From positions 1 through 20,967 of the forward strand of contig MNZT01000001.1 of the NCBI GenBank assembly GCA_001873755.1: 20,967 nt of DNA, in the 5' to 3' direction. The stretch is from Candidatus Wirthbacteria bacterium CG2_30_54_11. Its GTDB lineage: Bacteria; Patescibacteriota; CG2-30-54-11. How positions within the stretch are numbered: position 1 is the first letter of the stretch; the number at the start of each line of letters is the position of its first letter. The notes beneath the pieces were generated by a model that was given only the letters and a program-made list of their open reading frames with translations, had not been told where the DNA came from and did not search any database. Made by a program: the position numbers and the translations under genes. Positions 1-7,004 of this stretch are shown here, one piece after another.

Positions 1-363
1 CTGGACTAAACCGTGATAACGATATCCTGAACGGTCGAAAACGATTTCTTTCACACCTTTGCTTACGGCCAGCACTCCAACCATGTATCCCACTTTGTAC
101 GCTTTTTTTCTACCGGGCGTCATATCTTTCATGGCTTCGTCAGCGGAAGTCAGTTCTTTGAGCTGCTCTTTGGTGAGGGCCTCAAGCATGGCATCGGTAA
201 AGGTGACCACGGTCTGCTGTTTGGCATCGTCAATCAACTGCGCATAGATATGAGCGTTGCTCTTGTGAACGGCAAGACGAGGTCTCGAAAGTGAAATTTC
301 GAGCTTGGTCTTGGTACGGTGTTTGCGTCTTTCAAAACGCTCTTGCTTGGTAATAGCTGCCAT
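1..363 (-). CDS. rplR: Ribosomal protein uL18 (L18), 3' end cut by window edge
   Basis: Binds 5S rRNA in the central protuberance of the large subunit. The reading frame starts at an ATG at 363 and stays open for 121 codons to base 1, so the C-terminus lies outside the window. Seen: a basic N-terminus beginning MAAITKQERFERRKHRTK, the RPRLAVHKSNAHIYAQ segment typical of L18, and the near-terminal FDRSGYRYHG motif (family consensus FDRGGYxYHG). Roughly 10-15 residues should be missing. The stretch between the central beta strands and the FDRSGY motif (LTKEQLKELTSADEAMKDM) is somewhat longer than in E. coli L18. It follows rplF with a 19-base gap, the normal spc order; rpsE would be expected next, beyond the edge. 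Confidence 0.95.
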   Translation of the reverse strand, partial: MAAITKQERFERRKHRTKTKLEISLSRPRLAVHKSNAHIYAQLIDDAKQQTVVTFTDAMLEALTKEQLKELTSADEAMKDMTPGRKKAYKVGYMVGVLAVSKGVKEIVFDRSGYRYHGLVQ

Positions 364-382
364 GACTCATCGATTATAAGAA

Positions 383-922
383 TTAAGTTGTGCCTTTTTT
401 GCCGGCTTTTCTCAGAATGACTTCGCCCCGGTATTTGATACCTTTTCCCTTGTAGGGCTCGGGTTTGCGGGTCGCTCTGATCTCTGCTGCTATCTGACCT
501 ACTACCTGTTTGTCGATGCCCGTGATAGTGATGCTCGTTTCGGCCTCCACCTGGAAGGTCGTATGCGCAGGGGCGGTCTTCACGATCTGATGGGAATAGC
601 CTACGTTGAGGGTCAGCTTGTCGCCCTGGGCCTGAGTGCGGTAACCGACGCCGACCATGTCCAGGGTTTTGCTGAAACCCTGATCCACACCCTGTATCAT
701 GTTGGCGATCAACGTGCGGGCAAGCCCATGCATGGCCCGGGCGCGTCTGCTGTCACTCTTGCGTTCTACGGTGATCGTCTGCCCTTCCATCTTGACATTC
801 AATTCCGGGAAAAGAGAACGGGTCAGGGTCCCCAGTTTCCCTTTCACCGCGATCTGATCTCTATCGAGAGTGACTTCGACCTGCGGAGGAATGGTTATCG
901 GTTGTCTTCCAATACGTGACAT
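383..922 (-). CDS. rplF: Ribosomal protein uL6 (L6)
   Basis: Large-subunit protein near the base of the L7/L12 stalk and the sarcin-ricin loop. The 179-residue product is the usual length and has the MSRIGRQPI start, the LARTLIANMIQGV segment, and the C-terminal motif EPYKGKGIKYRGE that is diagnostic for L6. ATG start at 922. No convincing Shine-Dalgarno precedes it (upstream reads GATCACTACT), so translation may be coupled to rpsH, whose stop is 33 bases upstream. The gene order rpsH-rplF-rplR is the canonical spc order. Confidence 0.98.
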   Translation of the reverse strand: MSRIGRQPITIPPQVEVTLDRDQIAVKGKLGTLTRSLFPELNVKMEGQTITVERKSDSRRARAMHGLARTLIANMIQGVDQGFSKTLDMVGVGYRTQAQGDKLTLNVGYSHQIVKTAPAHTTFQVEAETSITITGIDKQVVGQIAAEIRATRKPEPYKGKGIKYRGEVILRKAGKKGTT

Positions 923-955
923 AGTAGTGATCTAGCCATTAAAGAGATAAACGGT

Positions 956-1351
956 TTACCAGATGGTGCAGATGAGCTCTCCGCCGGTCTTGTTCTGAAT
1001 AGCCTGGAACGTGGACATCACACCGGATGAGGTCGAAATGATGGTGAGATGATTCCTTTTGCGATAGTGTTTCAGCTCATCAACTGCAACGTACGAACGC
1101 TGTCCGGGTTTGCTGATACGGTCGAGCCCGTTGATGACCGGCCGTTTGCCGTCCATAGCCAGAGAGATGGTAACGGTATGTTTCTTGTCCTGTTCGGTGA
1201 TCTCGTAGGAACTGACAAAACCATGTTCCTTGAGCAGGCGCACTACATCAAGTTTCAGTTTGGAAGCAGGAAAAGAAATGGAGGTCTTCTTCCTTTGGGC
1301 ACCATTTCTGATGCGGGTGAGCATGTCTGCTATGGGATCGGTATGAGCCAT
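956..1351 (-). CDS. rpsH: Ribosomal protein uS8 (S8)
   Basis: Primary 16S rRNA-binding protein of the small-subunit platform, and in E. coli the translational repressor of the spc operon. The 131-residue product begins MAHTDPIADMLTRIRNG, the standard S8 start, and ends with the conserved GGELICTIW. The SSGVMS motif near residues 107-112 matches the rRNA-contacting S-S/T-G-V-M-T/S signature. ATG at 1351 is preceded by GAAGG about ten bases upstream, a modest ribosome site. It follows rpsN by 24 bases. Whether S8 feeds back on this cluster cannot be judged from sequence alone. Confidence 0.98.
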   Translation of the reverse strand: MAHTDPIADMLTRIRNGAQRKKTSISFPASKLKLDVVRLLKEHGFVSSYEITEQDKKHTVTISLAMDGKRPVINGLDRISKPGQRSYVAVDELKHYRKRNHLTIISTSSGVMSTFQAIQNKTGGELICTIW

Positions 1352-1375
1352 GGTTACGATACCTTCATTTAATAA

Positions 1376-1561
1376 CTACCAGCTGGCTTTCGTAACGCCA
1401 GGGATTAAACCTTCTGATGCACGTTCCCGAAAACATATGCGGCACATGCCGAATTTTCTGATATATCCACGCGGTCTTCCGCACAGATGGCAGCGGTGAT
1501 AGCTTCGCACAGGGAAAGCCGGTTTTTTACTGGCACGGGCGATCATACTTTTCTTAGCCAT
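1376..1561 (-). CDS. rpsN: Ribosomal protein uS14, zinc-binding type (S14)
   Basis: Small-subunit head protein. At 61 residues this is the short zinc-binding form, not the roughly 100-residue zinc-free form of E. coli. Two CxxC pairs are visible: CHLC near residues 24-27 and CRIC near residues 40-43, followed by the conserved FRERA. The C-terminus GLIPGVTKASW is family-typical (KASW end). The N-terminus MAKKSMIARA is normal. ATG at 1561 follows rplE by 24 bases. The zinc form is common in Gram-positive and candidate-phylum bacteria, which is weak lineage evidence. The zinc-form symbol rpsZ is also used. Confidence 0.97.
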   Translation of the reverse strand: MAKKSMIARASKKPAFPVRSYHRCHLCGRPRGYIRKFGMCRICFRERASEGLIPGVTKASW

Positions 1562-1585
1562 GAGCTGGATCTCTCAGTAGATAAA

Positions 1586-2128
1586 CTAATCGCGGAAAGG
1601 CATACCAAGTTCTTTGAGCAGTGCTTTTGCTTCCTTGTCCGAATTGGCTGAGGTCACCACGGTGACTTCCAATCCCCGGACTTTATCAATGGTTTCATAC
1701 TGGATCTCGGGAAATACGATCTGTTCTTTGATACCGAGATTATAATTCCCATGGCCGTCAAATGAATCGCCGCTCACTCCGCGAAAATCTCTGACGCGGG
1801 GAAGCGCAATATGTACCAGGCGTTCGAAAAATGCATACATTCTGTCGCCGCGCAGAGTTACCTTTAGCCCGATCTTCATCCCGGTACGCAGCTTGAAAGT
1901 GGCGATCGATTTCTTGGCTTTCGTCGAAATCGCTTTCTGACCGGTGATGGTATCCAGATCACCCATAGCCCGATCCAGACTGTTCGGGGTCAGGACGGCC
2001 TCTCCCATCGCGATACTGACCACAATCTTCTTCATGCGTGGTACGGCATGAAGATTTGTGTACCCGAGCTGCTCTTTGAGCCGGGGTGCTATCTCTTTTG
2101 TATACTGTTCCTGTAATCTCGTTGCCAT
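1586..2128 (-). CDS. rplE: Ribosomal protein uL5 (L5)
   Basis: 5S rRNA-binding protein of the central protuberance; it contacts the P-site tRNA. The 180-residue length is standard. Visible family motifs are the N-terminal VPRMKKIVVSIAMGEA (usual consensus P+++KIVVNxGxGEA), a GQKAISTKAKKSIATFKLR segment, ALPRVRDFRG, and FPEIQYETIDKVRGLEVTVVT near the C-terminus. ATG at 2128. The upstream sequence CCAGGT directly abuts the start and is too close for a textbook Shine-Dalgarno, so initiation may depend on coupling to rplX, 31 bases upstream. Confidence 0.98.
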   Translation of the reverse strand: MATRLQEQYTKEIAPRLKEQLGYTNLHAVPRMKKIVVSIAMGEAVLTPNSLDRAMGDLDTITGQKAISTKAKKSIATFKLRTGMKIGLKVTLRGDRMYAFFERLVHIALPRVRDFRGVSGDSFDGHGNYNLGIKEQIVFPEIQYETIDKVRGLEVTVVTSANSDKEAKALLKELGMPFRD

Positions 2129-2159
2129 ACCTGGATGCGTCTATTAAAAAATTAGGAAT

Positions 2160-2474
2160 TTAATCGATCAGCTGGTCGCACTTTTTGCAGTAGCGGACTT
2201 TGGCAGTACCCTCGGAGACTTTGAATCCCACTCTGGTCGCATGATCGCATTTGGGACAGACGAACTGTACCTTTTCCACCGAGATGGGCATGGTCTTATC
2301 AATGATCTGGCCTGGCTGCTGAGCACTTTTGGGTTTCTGGTGCTTCTTTACCATGTTCAAACCTTCGACGATGATCATCCGCTCTGAAGGTTTGACCTGG
2401 AGGACTTTGCCCCTTCTGGTCCTGTCTTTTCCGGTTGAGATCTGTACGGTGTCACCTTTACGAATCGTATTCAT
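2160..2474 (-). CDS. rplX: Ribosomal protein uL24 (L24) with zinc-ribbon motif
   Basis: Assembly-initiating large-subunit protein at the tunnel exit side. The 104-residue product begins with the KOW motif (MNTIRKGDTVQISTGKDRTRRGKV), followed by EGLNMVKKHQKP, a clear L24 signature. The C-terminal half carries two CxxC pairs, CPKC near residues 73-76 and CKKC near residues 96-99, bracketing TRVGFKV. These form a small zinc ribbon present in many bacterial L24 proteins but absent from E. coli L24. The start lies only two bases after the rplN stop, with GAGGTCC at the end of rplN as ribosome site, so translation is probably coupled. Confidence 0.98.
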   Translation of the reverse strand: MNTIRKGDTVQISTGKDRTRRGKVLQVKPSERMIIVEGLNMVKKHQKPKSAQQPGQIIDKTMPISVEKVQFVCPKCDHATRVGFKVSEGTAKVRYCKKCDQLID

Positions 2475-2476
2475 GG

Positions 2477-2845
2477 TTAGAGGACCTCGGGTGCTAACGA
2501 AACGATCTTCATGAAATTATTTCCCCTCAATTCCCGGGCCACCGGTCCAAAAACACGGGTGCCGACAGGCATCTGGTCCTTCGTGATGAGGACAGCGGCA
2601 TTTTCATCAAATTTGATGACCGAGCCGTCAGACCTCTTGTGTTCCTGGGAAGTCCGTACGATAACTGCCCGGACGACCTGCTTCTGCTTGACCGTACCAT
2701 GGGGGGCAGCCTGTTTGACCGAGGCGATGATGACATCGCCTAAAGAGGCATAGCGCCTTTTGGAACCACCCAGTACCCTGATGCATTGGATGAGCTTGGC
2801 GCCGCTGTTATCGGCTACATTGACGTGTGATTCTACTTGGATCAT
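2477..2845 (-). CDS. rplN: Ribosomal protein uL14 (L14)
   Basis: Interface protein of the large subunit; contacts 16S helix 14 and is the docking site of the silencing factor RsfS. The 122-residue product has the standard MIQVESHVNVADNSGAK start, the GGSKRRYASLGDVI segment, the basic V+RAVIVRT motif, and a GTRVFGPVARELR stretch before the C-terminus ending SLAPEVL. No Shine-Dalgarno is evident before the ATG at 2845 (upstream CACACCC). It sits 20 bases after rpsQ in canonical order. Confidence 0.98.
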   Translation of the reverse strand: MIQVESHVNVADNSGAKLIQCIRVLGGSKRRYASLGDVIIASVKQAAPHGTVKQKQVVRAVIVRTSQEHKRSDGSVIKFDENAAVLITKDQMPVGTRVFGPVARELRGNNFMKIVSLAPEVL

Positions 2846-2865
2846 GGGTGTGAAATCTTAGGTGG

Positions 2866-3138
2866 TTAAATAGTCTTTTTGGCTGCAATGACCTGGGTGA
2901 CGATCCAGGATTTTTCTTTGCTTATGGGGCGGCACTGCGAGATCTCTACAAAATCGCCCAGCTTGCAGCGGTTTTTTTCGTCATGAGCCTTGAAGCGTTT
3001 GCTATGCTTCATGGTTTTTCTGTAAATAGGATGCTGAAGCTTCCGGTCGATCTGCACGATGATGGTTTTGTCCATCTTGGTGCTGACGACAGTCCCTTCT
3101 TTGGTGATGCTGGAAATGGTGATCGGTTTTTGAGCCAT
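2866..3138 (-). CDS. rpsQ: Ribosomal protein uS17 (S17)
   Basis: Primary 16S rRNA-binding protein of the small-subunit body with an OB fold. The 90-residue product shows the family core: GTVVSTKMDKTIIVQIDRK, then HPIYRKTMKHSKRFKAHDE, LGDFVEI and CRPISKEKSW (consensus xRPLSKTK+W). ATG start at 3138; the only nearby purine tract, GAGAT, lies immediately upstream and is too close to be a strong ribosome site. The gap to rpmC is 25 bases. Confidence 0.98.
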   Translation of the reverse strand: MAQKPITISSITKEGTVVSTKMDKTIIVQIDRKLQHPIYRKTMKHSKRFKAHDEKNRCKLGDFVEISQCRPISKEKSWIVTQVIAAKKTI

Positions 3139-3163
3139 GATCTCGGATGATTAATAGATGGAG

Positions 3164-3349
3164 TTATTGCTGCTCTTTGAGGAGGGTCTGGATCTGGGCG
3201 ATGAGCTTCCGTTTCTTGGGGATGTCGGTATGCGCTTTCAGTTTACGTATGGCCTGCTGAAAGGTGACTTCAACATATTCTTTCTTGGTCTGCTTCAAAA
3301 GTTCCTGAAGCTCCACCTGGTTTTTCTGACGTAATTCCTTGGCCTTCAT
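3164..3349 (-). CDS. rpmC: Ribosomal protein uL29 (L29)
   Basis: Small helical protein at the peptide exit tunnel, part of the docking platform for trigger factor and SRP. The 61-residue product begins MKAKELRQKNQVELQELL, nearly the family consensus, and has the typical two-helix pattern ending in a basic-hydrophobic helix (IAQIQTLLKEQQ). GAAGGT about eight bases before the ATG at 3349 is a usable Shine-Dalgarno. It lies 18 bases after rplP, in normal S10-operon order. Confidence 0.96.
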   Translation of the reverse strand: MKAKELRQKNQVELQELLKQTKKEYVEVTFQQAIRKLKAHTDIPKKRKLIAQIQTLLKEQQ

Positions 3350-3367
3350 GATGCTCTACCTTCAGAT

Positions 3368-3775
3368 TTAATAGGCTTCTACGAACCGGGTCGCAATTGG
3401 CATCTTTGCCGAGGTCAATCTAAATGCGTCTTGTGCTTCTTCCTTGGTCACTCCGTCGATCTCAAACAGTATCATGCCTTTCTTGACCACTGCTACCCAG
3501 AATTCAGGTGATCCTTTACCGGAACCCATGCGGACTTCGGGAGGTTTCTTGGTAACCGGTTTGTGGGGGAAGATTCGGATCCAGGTCTTGCCGCCCCGTT
3601 TGGTGGCTCGAGCGATGGTACGACGACCCGATTCGATCTGCCGGGCAGTAATCCAGCAGTTTTCCATGGCCTGCAGACCAAAACTGCCAAAAGCGATCGA
3701 ATTACCGCGGGTGGCTGTCCCTCTGTTCTTCCCTCTGAATTCTTTGCGATGTTTGACTTTTCGAGGCATAAGCAT
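3368..3775 (-). CDS. rplP: Ribosomal protein uL16 (L16)
   Basis: Large-subunit protein that positions tRNA in the A and P sites. At 135 residues it is normal length. Motifs: MLMPRKVKHRKEFRGKNRG (E. coli MLQPKRTKFRK pattern), AFGSFGLQAME, RTIARATKRGGKTWIRIFPHKPVTKKPPEVRMGSGKGSPEFWVA written here in pieces (GGKTWIRIFP, PHKPVTKKP, RMGSGKGSPEFW). The second Met, at codon 3, could also start. I keep the first ATG because it aligns with ML-x-P starts in the family and lies about nine bases from AAGGG, which overlaps the end of rpsC. The gap to rpsC is 12 bases. Confidence 0.98.
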   Translation of the reverse strand: MLMPRKVKHRKEFRGKNRGTATRGNSIAFGSFGLQAMENCWITARQIESGRRTIARATKRGGKTWIRIFPHKPVTKKPPEVRMGSGKGSPEFWVAVVKKGMILFEIDGVTKEEAQDAFRLTSAKMPIATRFVEAY

Positions 3776-3787
3776 AATTAGGTACCC

Positions 3788-4426
3788 TTACAACTGAACA
3801 GAATTTGTCTTCTGGCCTTTATAAACCCAAACTTTGATACCGATGCAGCCATAGGTGGTGTGTGAGGCAACGCGGGCAAAATTGATATCTGAGCGAAGAG
3901 TATGGAGAGGAATTGCTCCCTCACGCGCCCATTCACTGCGGGCGATCTCAGCCCCGTTCAAACGACCGGAAAGGCGAACCTTTACCCCTTTGGCGCCGGC
4001 CTGCATGCTTTTATCGATCGCCTGCTTCATGGCGCGGCGGTAATTGATGCGTTTTTCGATTTGACGGGCAATGCTGTCTCCGATGACTCGGGCGCACAGA
4101 TCCGGATGATCAACTTCTTTGATGTCAACTTTGACCTTGGCACCGGTTTTCAGACGCAGTTCGTCATTCAAGGCTTCGATACCTGCTCCTCCCTTACCGA
4201 TCACGAGACCGGGGCGGGCAACGGTGATGACGAAATGGATCATATTGGCTGAGCGTTCGATCTCGATCGTATCGATACCGGTGGCGGCAAGTTTTTTCTC
4301 CAGGTGGTCTCTGAGCTTCAGATCTTCCAGAAGATACTTCTGGTAGTTCTTTTCGGCGAACCACTTTGATTTCCAGGTCTGATTGATCCCCAGTCTGAGA
4401 GAGTTGGGATTAACTTTGTTACCCAT
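3788..4426 (-). CDS. rpsC: Ribosomal protein uS3 (S3)
   Basis: Small-subunit head protein lining the mRNA entry tunnel. The 212-residue product has the MGNKVNPNSLRLGI start, a KH domain with the GLVIGKGGAGIEAL loop around residues 75-88, and the C-terminal domain with GAKGVKVRLSGRLNGAEIAR and the IPLHTLRSDI motif. It ends soon after IKVWVYKGQ, so it lacks the longer basic tail of some S3 proteins. CAGGA seven bases before the ATG at 4426 is a fair ribosome site. It follows rplV by 14 bases. Confidence 0.98.
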   Translation of the reverse strand: MGNKVNPNSLRLGINQTWKSKWFAEKNYQKYLLEDLKLRDHLEKKLAATGIDTIEIERSANMIHFVITVARPGLVIGKGGAGIEALNDELRLKTGAKVKVDIKEVDHPDLCARVIGDSIARQIEKRINYRRAMKQAIDKSMQAGAKGVKVRLSGRLNGAEIARSEWAREGAIPLHTLRSDINFARVASHTTYGCIGIKVWVYKGQKTNSVQL

Positions 4427-4440
4427 GGTGAATCCTGATG

Positions 4441-4779
4441 TTATAGTTTCTTATCTGAAACAGTGATCATGAGATGCGTGGCGCGTTTGTGTATCCTGTC
4501 TGCCTGGCCATGGGACCGGGGCTGCATCCTCTTGGACATCGGGGCGCAGTTGGCTGCAATGGCACTGACATAGAGATCTTCAGCCTTGAGATTGTGGTTG
4601 TGCGTGGCATTATGCATTGCGGATTTCAGGGTCTTTGCGATCGGTTTGGCAGCTGCCTTGTCCATAAATTTCAGCATAGCGAGGCTTTCCATCGCTTTTT
4701 TGCCGCGAATGATATCGATGACCAGACGCACCTTGCGGGGGCTCATCTGCAAACTTTTTTGGGATGCGGTAACTTCCAT
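4441..4779 (-). CDS. rplV: Ribosomal protein uL22 (L22)
   Basis: Lines the constriction of the peptide exit tunnel with L4 and contributes to macrolide response. The 112-residue product has the signature SPRKVRLVIDIIRGKKAMESLAML (in pieces: SPRKVRLVID, IRGKKAMESL), KSAMHNATHNHNL, and the long beta-hairpin region MQPRSHGQADRIHKRATHL. The hairpin tip reads RSHGQADRI where many bacteria have RAKGRADRI, so the Lys/Arg positions that face the tunnel are partly replaced by His and Gln. ATG at 4779 is preceded by AAAGGCAGATCC, a moderately spaced ribosome site. It follows rpsS by 27 bases. Confidence 0.97.
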   Translation of the reverse strand: MEVTASQKSLQMSPRKVRLVIDIIRGKKAMESLAMLKFMDKAAAKPIAKTLKSAMHNATHNHNLKAEDLYVSAIAANCAPMSKRMQPRSHGQADRIHKRATHLMITVSDKKL

Positions 4780-4806
4780 GAGGATCTGCCTTTAAACTGT
4801 GATAAT

Positions 4807-5136
4807 CTACTGCTTCATGACCGCGGCTTCGGTCCGGGCCTGGGTGACCGCAGCGGCTTTTTTCTCTGCTGAGGCCTTCTTGCCGCCATGTCCATGGAAT
4901 TTACGCGTGAGCGAAAATTCGCCGAGCTTGTGCCCGACCATATTCTCGGTGACATAGACCGGGATATGGTCTTTGCCATTATGAACACCGAGGGTATGAC
5001 CTACCATCTCGGGAAAAATGGCACATGCCCTGGACCAGGTTTTGATGACTGTTTTGTCCTTCTGATTGTTCATCGCTGCCACTTTTTTGACAAGGCGCTG
5101 ATCGATATAGGGACCTTTTTTCAGAGAACGCGACAT
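4807..5136 (-). CDS. rpsS: Ribosomal protein uS19 (S19) with C-terminal extension
   Basis: Small-subunit head protein that forms intersubunit bridges and contacts A-site tRNA. The family core is complete: MSRSLKKGPYID, TWSRACAIFPEMVGHTLGVHNGK in pieces (TWSRACAIFPEMVG, HTLGVHNGKDHIPVYVTENM), and GHKLGEFSLTRKFHGHGGKK. At 109 residues it is about 17 longer than E. coli S19. The extra part is an Ala/Lys-rich tail (AEKKAAAVTQARTEAAVMKQ) likely to be flexible or helical. No Shine-Dalgarno is visible before the ATG at 5136. The gap to rplB is 20 bases. Confidence 0.98.
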   Translation of the reverse strand: MSRSLKKGPYIDQRLVKKVAAMNNQKDKTVIKTWSRACAIFPEMVGHTLGVHNGKDHIPVYVTENMVGHKLGEFSLTRKFHGHGGKKASAEKKAAAVTQARTEAAVMKQ

Positions 5137-5156
5137 GGCGAATCACAAATAATAAT

Positions 5157-5993
5157 TTATTTCTCGTTCTTGTGCTTGATGATGAACCGATCGGTTCTGG
5201 CATTGTTGCGGGTCTTGTTGCCCAGGGTCTTTTTGCCCCAGGGAGAATTGGGAGCCGGCATACCGATGGGGCTTCCGCCCTCTCCACCGCCGTGAGGATG
5301 CGATCTGGGATTTTGGGCCAGACCACGCACATGAGGTCTCCATCCCATATTGCGGCGGCGTCCTGCCTTGCCGTATTTGACCTTCATGTGATCGTCATTG
5401 CCGATCTGTCCTATGGTAGCACGGCATTCGAGAAGGATGAGACGAAGCTCACCGGACGGCATTCTGATCTGGGCATATTTGCCTTCCTTGCCGATCAGCT
5501 GTGCGCTTGCGCCGGCGCTCCTGGCCAGTTTGCCGCCCAAGCCGGGAAGCATTTCAATATTGTGCAGGATCGTGCCCATGGGGATATGACGAAGGGGTAG
5601 TGAATTGCCCAGCTTGATCTCGGCATTCTTGCCGGAAACGATCTCGTCCCCTACGTTCAAACCCTTGGGAGAGAGGATATACCGTTTCTCACCGTCTTTG
5701 TACTGGATCAGGCTGATATAGCAGGAACGGTTCGGATCATATTCAATGGTCGCCACCAGGCCCGTCACGCCCTCTTTGTATCTGGAAAAATCGATCTCAC
5801 GGTAGAGCTGCTTGTGACCGCCGCCGCGATGGCGTGAGGTAATTTTTCCCTGGTTGTTCCGGCCTGACTGCTTCTTCAGTCCATGGGTCAGGGATTTTTC
5901 AGGCGCATTACCCTGGCTGAGAGCGGCCCTAAAATCGGGTTTTCTCACATGCCGGAAGGTCGGCTCTACGGGTTTTAATCTGATGATTGCCAT
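5157..5993 (-). CDS. rplB: Ribosomal protein uL2 (L2)
   Basis: Central large-subunit protein next to the peptidyl transferase centre and bridge B7b, required for subunit joining. The 278-residue length is standard. Motifs include GRNNQGKITSRHRGGGHK near residues 44-60, EYDPNRS near 84-90, GNSLPLRHIPMGT near 129-141, and the C-terminal GRRRNMGWRP. The conserved apex loop is present and keeps the His equivalent to E. coli His229 (His232 here). Around it the usual MNPVDHPHGGGEG reads QNPRSHPHGGGEG, an unusual variant noted in the findings. The ATG lies three bases after the rplW stop with GAGAG before it, so translation is likely coupled. Confidence 0.98.
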   Translation of the reverse strand: MAIIRLKPVEPTFRHVRKPDFRAALSQGNAPEKSLTHGLKKQSGRNNQGKITSRHRGGGHKQLYREIDFSRYKEGVTGLVATIEYDPNRSCYISLIQYKDGEKRYILSPKGLNVGDEIVSGKNAEIKLGNSLPLRHIPMGTILHNIEMLPGLGGKLARSAGASAQLIGKEGKYAQIRMPSGELRLILLECRATIGQIGNDDHMKVKYGKAGRRRNMGWRPHVRGLAQNPRSHPHGGGEGGSPIGMPAPNSPWGKKTLGNKTRNNARTDRFIIKHKNEK

Positions 5994-5996
5994 GGT

Positions 5997-6284
5997 TTAA
6001 CTCTCGAATAGTTCAATTTTCTGGCCGGTTTTCAAAGTCACTATCGCTTTTTTCCAGGTCTTGGTATGGCCGATACGTTTGCCGTAGCGACGTTCCTTGC
6101 CTTTGACGATCATCACATTGATCTTCACCGCATCCACGCTGAAAAACTGTTTCAAAGCGGCTTTGATCACATGCTGATTTGCATCTATATGGACCTCGAA
6201 GGTATATTTGCCCATCGAAGATCCGCTCATGGATTTTTCGGTGATGACGGGGCGCACTAGGACGTGAGAAAGATCGAGCTGCAT
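5997..6284 (-). CDS. rplW: Ribosomal protein uL23 (L23)
   Basis: Exit-tunnel protein that docks trigger factor and SRP. The 95-residue product has the VLVRPVITEKSM motif near the start, YTFEVHIDANQHVIKAALKQFF in the middle (pattern Y.F.V...ANK..IK.AVE..F), VDAVKINVMIVKGKERR, and an RIGHTKTWKKAIVTLK tail. All are diagnostic for L23. The start at 6284 has no strong Shine-Dalgarno. It follows rplD by 19 bases and runs almost directly into rplB. Confidence 0.98.
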   Translation of the reverse strand: MQLDLSHVLVRPVITEKSMSGSSMGKYTFEVHIDANQHVIKAALKQFFSVDAVKINVMIVKGKERRYGKRIGHTKTWKKAIVTLKTGQKIELFES

Positions 6285-6303
6285 GCTTAAGTACGATTAA
6301 GAA

Positions 6304-6993
6304 TTAATCCGCTTTTGTCTCTGAATCCTTTGACTCTTTCGTCTCTTCCTTCTTTGCTTTTTCCGGCTCCGGATACCGGGCGGTAAGCTGTTTGAGGCCC
6401 TTCTTCGTGATCACTATCGTCTTATGTGACATGATGGAATGGACATTCAGATTATCAAACCGGTTCACTTCTACCGTGGGGATGTTCTTCAGGGCACGAA
6501 CGGTCTCGACTGCAGGCTCAGAAAGAAGGATCAGGGATTTGTTCGTCATGGGAAGCTGACCCAACAGCTTGACCGCATCTTTTGTCTTGGAAATCTTGGC
6601 ATCCAGGTCTTCCAGGACAATGATCGACTGTTCTTTGGCCTTCAGGGAAAAGGCTGAACAGAGAGCAGCCTGACGCATCTTGCGATTTAGTCTGCCCAGA
6701 CGGGGTTTGTAGGCAGAGGGTCCGAAGATGATGCCTCCTCCGCGCCACTGAGCGGAACGGATGGAACCCTGACGAGCACGTCCGGTCCCCTTCTGCTTCC
6801 AGGGTTTACGACCGCCGCCTCGTACGTCCCCTCGCAATTTGGTGTTGGCAGTACGTTTCCGTTGATTGTCCAGATAGACATGGACTGCCTGGGCGATGAG
6901 GGGGTAATTGACATCAACATTGAAAATGTGTTCAGGAAGCTTGATCGTCCCTGACTTCTCACCTGCTGCATTGTACAGATCGATTTTCGACAT
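6304..6993 (-). CDS. rplD: Ribosomal protein uL4 (L4) with charged C-terminal tail
   Basis: Large-subunit protein whose loop reaches the exit tunnel; in E. coli it also represses the S10 operon. The 229-residue product contains the N-terminal beta strand region (MSKIDLYNAAGEKSG), the tunnel loop with KLRGDVRGGGRKPWKQKGTGRARQGS around residues 53-78 (RGGGRKPWKQKGTGRAR is diagnostic), and the globular domain with FSLKAKE and SHKTIVITKKGLK. About 25 residues at the C-terminus (EKAKKEETKESKDSETKAD) are highly charged and extend past the E. coli end. The gap to rplC is 11 bases with no clear ribosome site. Confidence 0.98.
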   Translation of the reverse strand: MSKIDLYNAAGEKSGTIKLPEHIFNVDVNYPLIAQAVHVYLDNQRKRTANTKLRGDVRGGGRKPWKQKGTGRARQGSIRSAQWRGGGIIFGPSAYKPRLGRLNRKMRQAALCSAFSLKAKEQSIIVLEDLDAKISKTKDAVKLLGQLPMTNKSLILLSEPAVETVRALKNIPTVEVNRFDNLNVHSIMSHKTIVITKKGLKQLTARYPEPEKAKKEETKESKDSETKAD

Positions 6994-7004
6994 AGGGAAC
7001 TCGC

